Shown here: piece by piece, positions 54,879 to 64,000 of the stretch
Position numbering within the stretch: the stretch's first letter is position 1
Layout of the letters: the number at the start of each line of letters is the position of its first letter
DNA from: Schistocerca nitens
Taxonomy: Eukaryota; Arthropoda; Insecta; Orthoptera; Acrididae
Direction: 5' to 3'
DNA: 64,000 nt
NCBI RefSeq assembly: GCF_023898315.1
Contig: NC_064616.1
Span: forward strand, 289,381,205-289,445,204
Notes under the pieces: model-generated
The model's database searches: none
Seen by the model: only the letters and a program-made list of their open reading frames with translations
Told to the model about the DNA's origin: nothing
Translations under genes and position numbers: made by a program

Positions 54879-56469
54879 CGGATTGCCACTATCTAGTATT
54901 GCCCCAGTTCGGAAATATCGTAGATCCAGGGCTGGTGCACTGAGCAGTCTGAGCTGTAGTGGGGAGGTGGGTAGTCACCACGTGACCCGTGTTTACGTTT
55001 CCTCATGTCAGTTGCTCTCACGTCAAATGAAAACAAAACGGATTTCTGTGGCCGAGAGCTATCAAGTGAATTAAAATACATTCACATAATTTCATAAGGC
55101 TAAAATATGTTGTTAGTTTTAGATTTTATTTTATTTCCACCTTTCTGACAGTCAAGCATTAATCACCTTGCAGAACAATGAAGTTATTTTTGTTGGTTTG
55201 CTAAAGAAATTTGGCTTTTATTAATCTTTTCCACTGAGGCAGTCAATTTATTTGAAACAGAGTGTTTAATTCCACACTATTGGCTTGTTTTAATTGTTCG
55301 CTTCAATTCCAAGTGCACGTTTTCATCTTCTAGCATGTTTGCCACTATGCCATAATAAAGAACCAAACATGAAATAATACAGTACTGGTACTCCAAGAAA
55401 ATTTACATCCTAATCTGGACATATGAATGTGCACTTTAAGCCGAATTATGCATTTTAGTATTGCTCACGAAATTGCAATGCTCTTGGAGTATCCTCTAAT
55501 GTCTTATTTCTTTTTTGACTTTTAATGTTTTGCACGTACGAACATATGGGCTTGCTGCGTCACTGTAGCTGCGCAAGTGCGGTGACACCTGTTATCTGTC
55601 GCTCTCTGGCAACTGCTGAAACAAACCTGTTTCTAATAGGTTGCAAGAAAATATTGTGAATGGTTGTATGAAATGTGTTACTTTCATAGCAAATTTCCTT
55701 TTACACAAGATAAACTGTGCGAGAATGCACAATGAATTTCTTAATGAGAGAGCTTTTGACTCTTATTTAAAAATCAACTCTTTGGGGACAAGCATTTCGA
55801 GCCCAGGAGATCAGACATTTATGTCATTAAAAATTTTACTGGCACATTTGTGTAATGTGTCTTAAAGAGTAACACGCACGTAAAAGATCAACATTATATG
55901 TGGAAGCTTAGCTTCTCTTGCAGCTTATTACTCTTTGAGACTAATATTATATGTGAAAGCTTTGCTTTTCTTGTAGCAACACTATGTATATTAATTTAAA
56001 CCATTAACTTTTTCTGTCTGTGTGTTCGTGCTACTTAACGGTGATGTTTCTGTTGGCTGACTACATCACCTGTTCTATGCTCTGAAAATCCTCTGTGATC
56101 GGCTGGCAAGATTATGTGACATGAGCTATGACCAGCTTACAAAAGCCCAAATGTGCGATGTTTGGTGGAATTTGAATTTATATTTTTGTATTACAAAAAT
56201 GTACATGTTGCTGCACATTAGACATCTTTCCAGAACTTATATTTTTCCCTAAATTTCATTTCCTAAAGTGCAGGGAAATTCTTTGTATAAAACCATAACC
56301 ATTCAAAGGACTGATAAGTTTTACAGTTCCAAAGAAAAGTATACTATCACTTAATATGGAAAAAGTGTACTTTCACCCAGTAGAAAGTGTATTTTTAACT
56401 GGGAAATCCGGCAGAAAATCAGGGAATTGTTTTTTCCTTCTCCGCATATACACTCTTTTTTATTCCATC

Positions 56470-58510
56470 ACTGCCTCTGAAAATTAGAAACCAACTTTCC
56501 ACTGCCATCAGGTGTGAATGGAAAGGAACGGTTGGAATTTCCATTCCAATAGCATTGAGGAATACAGTATCTCCATTTATGTGTGGGAATTGGATTGTAC
56601 ATTGTCAAGCCAAGGAGAGTGCGTCAGGTAAGATTCAGACCTGGCACAGCATTAATCTCAAGAAGAATGTGGAGAAAATCCTCTTCCCTGAGTCACAGGA
56701 ACTATTTAATCACCCCCAGCATGCTTTCAGGTGGTATTGTTCAACCGCTGATGATCACACCCTGCTGGAGGCAGAAATACAACAATATTTTTCTATGCAG
56801 GCAACATCTCATACATATATTCTTTGATTGTGAGATGGCCTGTGGCACTGTGTTGAGGCATAGCATCCTTGGTAGCTCCATACATAATTCTTTGGTGGAT
56901 GTGTACTCATATTCAAATGCCCTTGCGAGGCAGTTTTTTTAGATATCAGGCCATTGATGCTCTGTCAAAGCAGTTTGAACAGGAAAGCTGTCCCTCCAGG
57001 CTCCGTTTTAAGTGCTGGTCTGTTTTCTGTAGCAACTGATGGTATAATGTCTACAGTTAATTTTCACTTTAAATGTTCATTGTTTGTATATGATATTGCC
57101 AGATTCTGCTCCCCCTTCTACCCTGTGCTACTGCTGATCACTTGCAATTGATGATAAGACAGTTGGAGTAGTGGGAAGATGGCACAGGTTTTAAATTTTT
57201 GTCAGAGAAATGTGTTTGTGTTAATTTTAATCATTCTCATTCTCCGTGTAACCAGCCATCCCTCAAAATGAGTCTACTAAGGTGTTTGAGTCTCACTTTC
57301 AATGAGAGGTTTAAATGGCTACCACACCTGAAATTTTTGGAAACAAAAAGCCTAAAGGCATTGTACGTATTAATTTGTCATTGACACAGAGCATTGACAG
57401 CACACCAAACATGTTCACCTCAGTTCTACAAGGCATTTGTATGATCTTCCTCAGACTATGAATGCACAGTTTAGACCTCAATTAGACTGTCTCATCTTAA
57501 ATTCACTTATAGTGTTCGCCACAATGGGATAAGCCTGCGAACAGGGGCATATGAGACTTGTCCAATTCCCAGCCTCTATGTTGAGTTTGACGAACTACCA
57601 CTTGCTCATCCAGCATCAGATTCGCATGGTGTGTTATGTCTACAGCCTACTTTCAATGCTGCCAGTCACTGGCATTCCATACTGTTGCTTGCACTCCACT
57701 TCTTATCCAGTGGCAATGTGTCAGGTATACGGTGTACTCTCAACACCCCCCCTCCCCATCACTGGCCTTTCATAATGTGGCTCCCTCTAATAAAGTGAAT
57801 ATTCATAAATTAACTGTAACCAATGATGCCATGCGAGCTTCACCATAGTAAGAACTTATTGGCACTTAATTCATACCATATTACAGTGTTGAATCGGGGG
57901 TGGAGTCGTTCATCACCATGGTTGACAAGGAGACCCTGAATTATTTTTGATTTAACAGACTACAAAAAGAATTTGTACTGTGGATGAAATCTGTAAATCC
58001 ATGTTTTACAGTGTTTTATCAGAACACTGCACCTATGTTTAGCTTACACTGATGTGACTAAGCAGTGGCCTGTACTGTGCTATTTCCTGAATGTATCCTT
58101 AAGGTTTGCTTATCTAATGAATTCATGGCATTCAGTGCTGCGCTGAATTATATTAAATCCTGAAGGTGAGGGACCTGATGAGATGTAATCTTGCTAGCAA
58201 ATTCTTAATCTGTTCTGGTGCCCTAAGTGACCTGGAGACTGTCCAACAAATGTATATAGCAGAAAAAGAGGTCCAAATGATCCACAACTCCGTTTTCCAC
58301 ATACAGAGACAGGGGAAGGAGTTGTCATTTTGTTGGGTACTGTGGAATGTGCGAATTCAAGGAAATGAAGCAGCAAAGGCTGTCTGCATAGCAAATACAA
58401 TTGTACAATGTGCTGTCCCTGTACATGCAGTCACTTCACTGTTGAGACACAAGATCATGCTTCAATGAGAGGTACAATGACTAGATTTGAGGAACAACAA
58501 GCTGTAGTCA
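56470..58510 (+). pseudogene. jockey-type LINE reverse transcriptase and RNase H part
   Basis: Frames in order: WHSINLKKNVEK..PES (about 56640), LFNHPQHAFR, DDHTLLEAEIQQYF (56750), FDCEMACGTVLRHSIL (palm A, catalytic Asp lost), PPGSVLSAGLFSVATDGI (56990; palm B), 'CSLFVYDIARFC' (57078; the FADD box mutated), VCVNFNHSHSP, 'FNERFKWLPHLKFLETKSLK' (57295), CYVYSLLSM (57630), then an RNase H-like region with 'SDLETVQQMYIAEKEVQMIH' and FCWVLWNVRIQGNEAA (58225-58375). The G-N-E-A-A motif is typical of jockey/I RNase H. Non-functional. Confidence 0.82.
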
Positions 58511-58539
58511 TTGAAACAAGCAATATGGCTGTGGCATTC

Positions 58540-59132
58540 ATTTCTGCTTCAGATCGATGAGGTGATAGGGTGTAATATTAACATGCCTCTGGATGGAGTA
58601 CTCTTGGAATTGTAGTGGGTAACATGGCAGTGTGTATCGTAACTATGTTGGTATGTGAGAAATAGTGTGCTGTAATTGGCTTTTGAATTTGAAGAGTTCA
58701 TCCACACATGGAGCACCCATTCCTTCAACATGACAATGCCAGAGTGCACACGAGCGCTGCAATGCCTGCAACAATCCAGTGCCTTGTGTTCACTGCCTGC
58801 AGTTCCAACTTGGTGGCATACGATTTTCAGCTGTTTCCAAAACTTAAAGAACACCTTTTAGGACTTCGCTTTGATAGTGATGAAGTAGTGCAAGCAAAGG
58901 TGAGATTGAGGCTCCGTCAGCAGTGTCAAACATTCTACAGTGATGGTGTCAAAAAACTGGTCTCTCATTGGGAAAAATTTGTTTGTAACCAGGGTGATTA
59001 TGTTGAGGAATAAATATGTAGACATGAAAAATAAAGATGTAGAATGTTAATAATGATTCTTTTAGAGCTTTTAGATTTTTCACATAAAGAATTTGAAAGC
59101 ATTACTTTTCAACATGCCCTCATACATACAAC
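58540..59132 (+). mobile_element. mariner fragment with right terminal repeat
   Basis: From 58708 an open frame to 59013 gives LQHDNARVHTSAA, then a third-Asp block degraded to NLVAYDFQLFPKLKEHL, then 'RFDSDEVVQAKVRLRLRQQC' and a C-terminal QGDYVEE. The 3' side ends 'AACATGCCCTCATA' at 59132, whose complement TATGAGGGCATGTTGAAAAG is mariner-like. The N-terminal half is missing or unrecognisable. It belongs to a different subfamily from the intact mariner at 32734. Confidence 0.8.
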
Positions 59133-60329
59133 CAACCGACGAAAATTCATGCTATCCAGGACAGGTCAGCCTTGCATGTACAAAATATGAAAGAAAGAAC
59201 TGCTTCAACAGATACGTGCATTTAGTACATTTGTGACTATATACTCATAGTTGGGTAACTTTCCATGCCATTTGGTTCTCAGGTAGCACTTTTGTACTAA
59301 TCATCGAAGAAGACACCTAATCAAGAATGTAAAGATGGGAATATCTGTTTTGATGTGAGCAAACATGACAAGCGACCCCACTTACATTCAGGCACAACCA
59401 AAGCAGTAAAAGAATAAGTCAGAAAATGGTTCATACACTGTAGTTTAATATTTAATAATAATAATAATAATCAAATTGAAATACTGAAAGTGATTAAAAG
59501 CTGAAAATCCCTGAAATTTAAATTAGTGAAAGGAAATTGCTTAAAATTCTTGCATAAAATGCCTATTCATTGAAGCTGATAAGCAGCTGAAATAGAATCC
59601 ATATGTTCACATTGTGTGCTCAAAAAGCTTAGTTTGGCACAGCTCGCTCAGGCACCTAATTCTTACTTTGTTCATAATTGACTAAAAACATAAATATTAA
59701 AAAACTAATGAAGTTTTTGTTGGAAAGTTGGTCATTTTGTACCTCACTGTCCAGAAATATTAAAATATGAATACATAGGAAAGTTCTAGTAGAATGTTGT
59801 AAATATTTAGGAGTAAAGGTGACCATTCACTGAATAGCAGAGACATTGAGTCGTCAAGAGGCACACACTAAAGAGAATGAAAACTTTGCTAGTCTTTGGA
59901 AGAAATCCTTTGAAGAGCTGGAGTGCACAAAATAAAGGAAACCTTCCGATAGTGGTCTGGCAGGTCATAACCATTCATGAAGCTTTTTTTCTTCTGATGT
60001 TTGCTTATTGGTATCAACTTTCCCTAGACCTGGACGTCAGTAGAGAACTGTGTTTCGGTTGTGTTCACATGATGACACACATTACTTAGCCTTCATACTT
60101 AGATAAAAATATGTTTGCATTGCTGGCAATTGCTTGCCCTCATCAGTCTTACCAGCTGTAGACTGCACGTGGACCACAGTCTTTTCATATTCCCTGTTGG
60201 GCTCGATGGTACTATCGTGTTTTATTGTGTTAGGAATGACAAAAAGAGCCCAAACATTTAGTATTGGATATCTGGTAGGTACCATCTTAAGCAACTTACA
60301 TAGTACTGAAGTTTTACACTAATATGCAA
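59133..60329. other. mRpL37 intron 3, unassigned
   Basis: AT-rich with a short (AAT)n run at 59454-59472. No recognised coding remnant or repeat ends. Confidence 0.45.
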
Positions 60330-61174
60330 TGATCAGCCAGAATGTTATGACTACCTACCTGCTGTTGATGTAAACCCATTCAGGTGATGGCAGTGTCACC
60401 TGGTGAGGAGTGACTGCCAGTCAGACACACACACTGTGTGTGCTATCAGTGTGTGTGCTGTCCGTGTGTAGAATGGGGATGGTGTGTGATCTATCTGAGC
60501 TAGACCGAGGGTAGATTGTGATGGCCCAGAGGCTTGCATGACCATTTTGTTACCTGCACGACTTGTCGGGCGTTAGAGGAGAGCTCTGGTGAGCGTCTTC
60601 AACACATTGTGAAACCACGTCCAGACATCGAAGGGTTGGGTGGCCACCTCTCATTACAGATGTCGGACATCATAGGCTACGAACTGGTGGAACTACCATC
60701 AGACTTTAATGCTAGGTGAAATACAAGTGTGTCTGAACACACAGTGCACTGGACACTGCTAACAATGGGCCTCTGCAGCCGCTGTATCTTGCATGTGCAA
60801 ATATTACCTCCTTGATGTCAGCACCTATGACCTAAATGGGCACATGACTGTCGGCACTGGATGTTGGCGCAGTATCAGAGTGTTGCACGGTCTGATGAAT
60901 TCTGATACCTTCCTCATCATACTGATTGGAGGGTGCAAATCCTTTGTCTTCCAGGGAAACAGCTCCTTGACACCTGTACTGTGGGATGGATGGAAGCTGG
61001 TGGTGGCTCCATAATGCTGTGGGGAACATTCACATGGGCATCCATGGGTCCAGTGGAGTTCATGCAAGGCATCATGACAGCCAAGGAGTATCATACACTG
61101 GTTTGTAGATTACTTACAGCCCTTCATGATCTTCATGTTTCATGACAGCAGTGGCATTTTTCAACAAGATAATG
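60330..61174 (+). pseudogene. Tc1-like transposon, 5' part, cut by an RTE LINE
   Basis: The left end TGATCAGCCAGAATGTTATG is followed by a degraded transposase gene: 'VMAQRL' HTH region near 60520, LTSDFNA near 60700, 'SRAVARSDEF' (first catalytic Asp, S-D-E) near 60890, 'GGSIMLWGTFTWASMGPVEF' near 60995 and a final IFFNKIM/FQQDN near 61158, where the RTE element begins. The C-terminal third and right end are absent. It is not the same family as the intact Tc1-like element at 500. Confidence 0.78.
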
Positions 61175-64000
61175 TCCTCTTGGGTAAAATATCCCAGAGT
61201 TGAAGTAGTCCCCCATTTGAATCTCCAGGCGGGGACTACTCAGGAGAATGTCGTTAACTGGACAAAGAAAACTGGTATTGTCAGGTGAACACATGGTTAT
61301 AAATACAAAATCAAATAGGGGTAATGCAGGAATAGGTTTAATAATGAATTAAAAAAATAGGAGTGCAGGTAAGCTGCTGTGAAAAGCATAGCGAACGCAT
61401 TATTGTAGTCAAGATAGACATGAAGCCCACGCTTACCACAGCAGTACTAATATGTATGTCAACTTCTTCTGCAGATGATGAAGAGATTGAAGAAATGTAT
61501 GATGTGATAAAAGAAAGTGTTCAGATAGTGAAGGGAGACAAAAATTTAATAGTCATGGGGGACTGGAATTTGATTTTAGGAAAAGGAAGAGAAGGAAGAG
61601 TATTAGGAGAATGTGAAATGAGGATAAGGAATGAAAGAGGAAGCCGCCTGGTAGAATTTTGCACAGAGCATAACTTAATTATAGCCAACACATGGATTAA
61701 GAATGAGGAAAGAAGGTTGTATACATGGAAGAGGCCTGGAGACACTGGAAGGTTTCAGATTGATTATGTAATGGCAAGAGAGATATTTAGTAACCAGGTT
61801 TTAAATTGTAAGACATTTCCAGGGGCAGATGTGGACTCTGAGCACAATTTATTGGTTATGAACTGTAGATTAAAACTGAAGAAACTGCAAAAAGGTGGGA
61901 ATTTAAGGAGATGGGACCCAGATAAACTGAAAGAACCAGAGGTTGTAGAGAGTTTCAGAGAGAGCATTAGTGAATGACTGAAAAGAACAGGGAAAAGAAA
62001 TAAAGTAGAAGAAGAATGAGTAGCTTTGAGAGATGAAATAGTGAAGGCAGCAGAGTATCAAATAGGTAAAAAGATGAAGGCTAGTGGAAATCCTTGGGTA
62101 ACAGAAGAGATACTAAATTTAATTGATGGAGGAAGAAAATATAAGGATGCAATGAAGCAGGTGAAAAGGAATACAAACATCTCCAAAATGAGATCAACAG
62201 GAAGTGCAAAATGGCTAAGCAGGGATGGCTAGAGGACAAATGTAAGAATGTAGAGCCATATATCACTAGGGGTAAGATAGATACTGCCTACAGGAAAATT
62301 AAAGAGACCTTTGGACACAATAGAACCACCAGTATAAATATCAAGAGCTCAGACGGTATCCCACTTCTAAGCAAAGAAGGGAAAGCAGAAAGGTGGAAGG
62401 AGTACATGGAGGGTCTATACAAGGGTGATGTACTTGAGGGCAATATTATGGAAATGGAAGAGGGTGTAGATGAAGATGAAATGGGAGATACGATACTGCG
62501 TGAAAAATTTGATAGAGCACTGAAAGACTTAAGTCGAAACAAGACCCCAGGAGTAGACAACATTCCATTAGAACTACTGATAGCCTTGGGAGAACCACCC
62601 ATGACAAAACTCTTCCATATGGTGAGCAAAGTGTATGAGACAGACGAAATACCCCCCGACTTCAAGAAGAATGTAATAATTCCAATCCCAAATAAACTAG
62701 GCGTTGAGGGTGAAAATGACCAAACTATCAGTTTAATAAGTCAGGGCTGCAAAATACTAACACAAATTCTTTACAGACGAATGGAAAAAGTGGAAGAAGC
62801 CGAACTTTGGGAAGATCAGTTTGGATTCCATAGAAATGATGGAACATGCGAGGCAATACTGACCCTACAACTTACTTAGAAGATAGATTAAGGAAAGGCA
62901 AACCTACATTTCTAGCATTTATAGACTTAGAGAAAGCTTTTGACAGTGTTGACTGGAATGCTTTCTTCAAAGTTCTGAAGGTGGCAGAGATCAAATACAG
63001 GGAGCAAAAGACTATTTACAATTTGTGCAGATACCAGACAGCAGTTATAAGAGTCCAAGAGTATGGAAGGGAAGCAGTGGTTAGGAAGGGAGTGAGACAG
63101 GGTTGTAGCCTACCCCCAATGTTATTCAATCTGTATATTGAGCAAGCAGTACAGGAAACAAAGGAAAAATTTAGAGTAGAAATTAAAATCCACGGAGAAG
63201 AAATTAAAACTTTGAGGTTTACCAATGACATTGTAATTCTGGCAGAGACAGCAAAGGACCTGGAAGAGCAGTTGAACGGAATGGATGGTGTCTTGAAAGG
63301 ATGATATAAGATGAACATCAACAAAAGTAAAGCAAGGATCATGAAATGTAGTGGAATTAAGTTGGGTGATGCTGAGGGAATTAAATTAGGAAATGAGACA
63401 CATAAAGTAGTAGGTGAGTTTTGCTACTTGGGGAGCAAAATAACTGATGATGGTCAAAGTAGAGAGGATATAAAATGTAGACTGGCGATGGCAAGAAAAT
63501 TGTTTCTGAAGAAGAGAAATCTGTTAACATCAAGTATAGATTTAAGTGTCAGGAAGTCTTTTCTGAAAGTATTTGTATGGAGTGTAGCCATATATGGAAG
63601 TGAAACATGGACGATAAATAGTTTGGACAAGAAGAGAATAGATACTTTCGAAATGTGGTGCTACAGAAGAATGCTGAAGATTAGATGGGTAGATCACATA
63701 ACTAATGAGGAGGTACTAAATAAAATTGGGGAAAAAAGGAATTTGTGGCACAACTTGACTAGAAGAAGGGATCAGTTGATAGGACACATTCTGAGGCATC
63801 AAGGGATCACCAATTTAGTATTGGAGGGCAGTGTGGATGGTAAAAATTGTAGAGGGAGACCAAGGGATGAATACACTAAGCAAATTTAGAAGGATGTAAG
63901 TTGCAGTAGTTACTTGGAGGTGAAGAAGGTTGCACAGGATAGAGTAACATTGAGAGCTGCATCAAACCAGGCTCTGGACTGAGGACCACAACAACAACAA
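61175..64000 (+). mobile_element. RTE-type LINE, copy 2 (runs to the window edge)
   Basis: Starts at 'tcctcttgggtaaaata' as copy 1 does and ends in a CAA tail at 64000. Relative to copy 1 it lacks about 136 bp near its 5' end (the equivalent of 12675-12810). It inserted into the Q-Q-D-N codons of a Tc1-like transposase. Confidence 0.88.
61290..63980 (+). pseudogene. RTE LINE endonuclease/reverse transcriptase, broken (copy 2)
   Basis: Same layout as copy 1: endonuclease with VMGDWNL (61553), FQIDYVMA (61755) and SEHNLLVMN; RT with TPGVDNIPLEL (62545), EDQFGF, FIDLEKAFDSVDW (62920) and RKGVRQGCSLPP (63085); C-terminal region GSETWTI, 'MWCYRRMLKIRWVDHITNEE', GRPRDEY. Breaks: TGA at 61975, a 4-base loss near 62150, a one-base loss near 62872, TGA at 63302 and TAG at 63887. 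The FADD box reads FTND (63218), so the first catalytic Asp pair is damaged (Ala-Asp to Thr-Asn). It is more decayed than copy 1. Confidence 0.87.

Larger units (their letters stand above)
52323..56458. mobile_element. Unclassified ~4.1-kb repeat splitting the jockey LINE
   Basis: The left edge GGGTGTATACG and the reverse complement of the right edge (GAGTGTATATG) agree at 9 of 11 positions. Both subterminal regions hold repeats of C-C-R-G-G-A-A-T-T-T-T-T (left: 52360-52440; right: ACTGGGAAATCCGG and TCAGGGAATTGTTT near 56398-56430). No transposase was recognised among its short open frames (for example 53902-54203, 55641-55865). LINE endonuclease on one side and LINE RT on the other support a single insertion. 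Two G-runs and an AAAG microsatellite lie inside. Confidence 0.5.

Noticed and set aside
1-64000. CRISPR array, operons, riboswitches or ribosome-binding sites
   Set aside because: The window is animal nuclear DNA: spliced genes, SINEs, LINEs and LTR elements. The short tandem repeats seen are microsatellites or transposon parts.

Overview
The window is a piece of a large, repeat-dominated insect genome, most likely an orthopteran such as a locust or grasshopper. Two things suggest this: host introns of 7, 21 and 19 kb packed with nested transposons, and SINE and LINE families whose ends look like those I know from Schistocerca. Both are recollection and inference; no similarity search was run. 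There are no prokaryotic features and no CRISPR array.

Host genes. Two single-copy genes are arranged head to head around 9.2-9.5 kb. On the minus strand is an FRG1 homologue: coding exon 1 at 9171-9232 and exon 2 at 1964-2052, with the rest beyond the left edge. On the plus strand is mitochondrial ribosomal protein L37 (mRpL37): coding exons at 9485-9660, 30488-30715 and 50172-50291, with the rest beyond the right edge. All splice sites are GT-AG and the codon phases join exactly. The 252 bp between the two start codons is probably a shared bidirectional promoter. Everything else lies in introns of these two genes.

Left part (1-9.2 kb, FRG1 introns): a truncated SINE, an intact Tc1-like element only about 42 bp beyond the exon 2 splice donor, a decayed Tc1 fragment, a 0.9-kb inverted-repeat element with a 9-bp direct repeat, and minus-strand LINE reverse-transcriptase fragments.

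mRpL37 intron 1 (9.7-30.5 kb): a nearly full-length but broken RTE-type LINE inserted in an older LINE, a minus-strand Ty3/gypsy remnant carrying a SINE, and a plus-strand Ty3/gypsy copy with both LTRs. That copy contains a 0.63-kb foldback element in its integrase region and a tRNA-derived retroposon in its 3' LTR.

mRpL37 intron 2 (30.7-50.2 kb): an old LINE cut by an intact mariner with perfect 40-bp inverted repeats, a complete Ty3/gypsy element with LTRs, primer-binding site, polypurine tract and 5-bp target duplication, another LINE, and a minus-strand Ty3/gypsy element with both LTRs and a SINE.

Right part (50.3-64 kb): a jockey-type LINE split by a SINE and by a 4.1-kb unclassified repeat, a mariner fragment, and a second RTE LINE copy inserted into a Tc1-like transposase.

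Only the two host genes, the Tc1-like transposase and the mariner transposase have intact coding sequence. All LINE and LTR-element proteins carry frameshifts and stops.
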